Positions 12,890-12,900 of a DNA stretch of 12,900 bases are shown in pieces (the first letter of the stretch is position 1; each line of letters opens with the position of its first letter). Source of the DNA: Chloroflexota bacterium (lineage in GTDB: Bacteria; Chloroflexota; Anaerolineae; UBA7937; B3-Chlor); contig JAUWYD010000007.1 in assembly GCA_030616025.1 (NCBI GenBank), forward strand, positions 1-12,900, written 5' to 3'. A model generated the notes under the pieces. The model was not told where the DNA came from, ran no database searches, and saw only the letters and a program-made list of their open reading frames with translations. The position numbers were made by a program, and so were the translations under genes.

Positions 12890-12900
12890 TTTCACTCTCA

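Noticed and set aside
1..12900. CRISPR arrays, tRNAs, integrase, transposons or anti-defence cassettes.
   Set aside because: No regular spaced repeats, cloverleaf-like segments or recognisable recombinase/transposase motifs were seen; the window is almost fully used by structural genes.

Overview
The window is a densely packed piece of a tailed-phage or prophage genome (Caudoviricetes). Every supported gene lies on the minus strand, so the map reads from position 12900 down to 1. Base composition is GC-rich by eye. Genes abut or overlap by a few bases (ATGA, GTGA, TAATG or TTGACTAR junctions), and most have a strong GGAGG-type ribosome-binding site. There is no tRNA, rRNA, integrase, transposase or CRISPR array, and nothing in the window identifies the host beyond its being a bacterium with a standard anti-Shine-Dalgarno sequence. 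The divergence of the proteins suggests an uncultured environmental phage. No tail-sheath gene is seen, which leans towards siphovirus morphology, but the tail module runs off the left edge.

Packaging and head (12855 to 5204): small terminase candidate, large terminase with complete ATPase and nuclease motifs, portal, two tiny genes that both start with TTG (the second encodes a membrane peptide), a Mu gpF/SPP1 gp7-type head morphogenesis protein, a small unknown protein, then a 758-residue fusion of prohead protease, coiled-coil scaffold and major capsid protein. A strong internal ribosome-binding site inside the fusion gene predicts a second, protease-free scaffold-capsid product. A likely decoration protein follows, and a hairpin then a short T-rich stretch lies after it.

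Neck (5152 to 2702): a Lys/Ala-rich small protein, a small beta-rich protein, a one-helix membrane protein, a head-tail connector-like protein, an HK97 gp10-like protein and a tail-terminator-like protein.

Tail (2691 to 1): the usual order of tail terminator, tail tube, tail assembly chaperone is interrupted by accessory genes. These are a small protein with a compact repeat-type module, a CgeB-like glycosyltransferase and a SAM-dependent methyltransferase. The chaperone gene ends in an A5 run where the -1 frame becomes open and stays open to the window edge, the arrangement of a lambda G/GT-type programmed frameshift. The most interesting points are this frameshift, the internal start in the capsid fusion gene, and the sugar-modification genes inside the tail operon.
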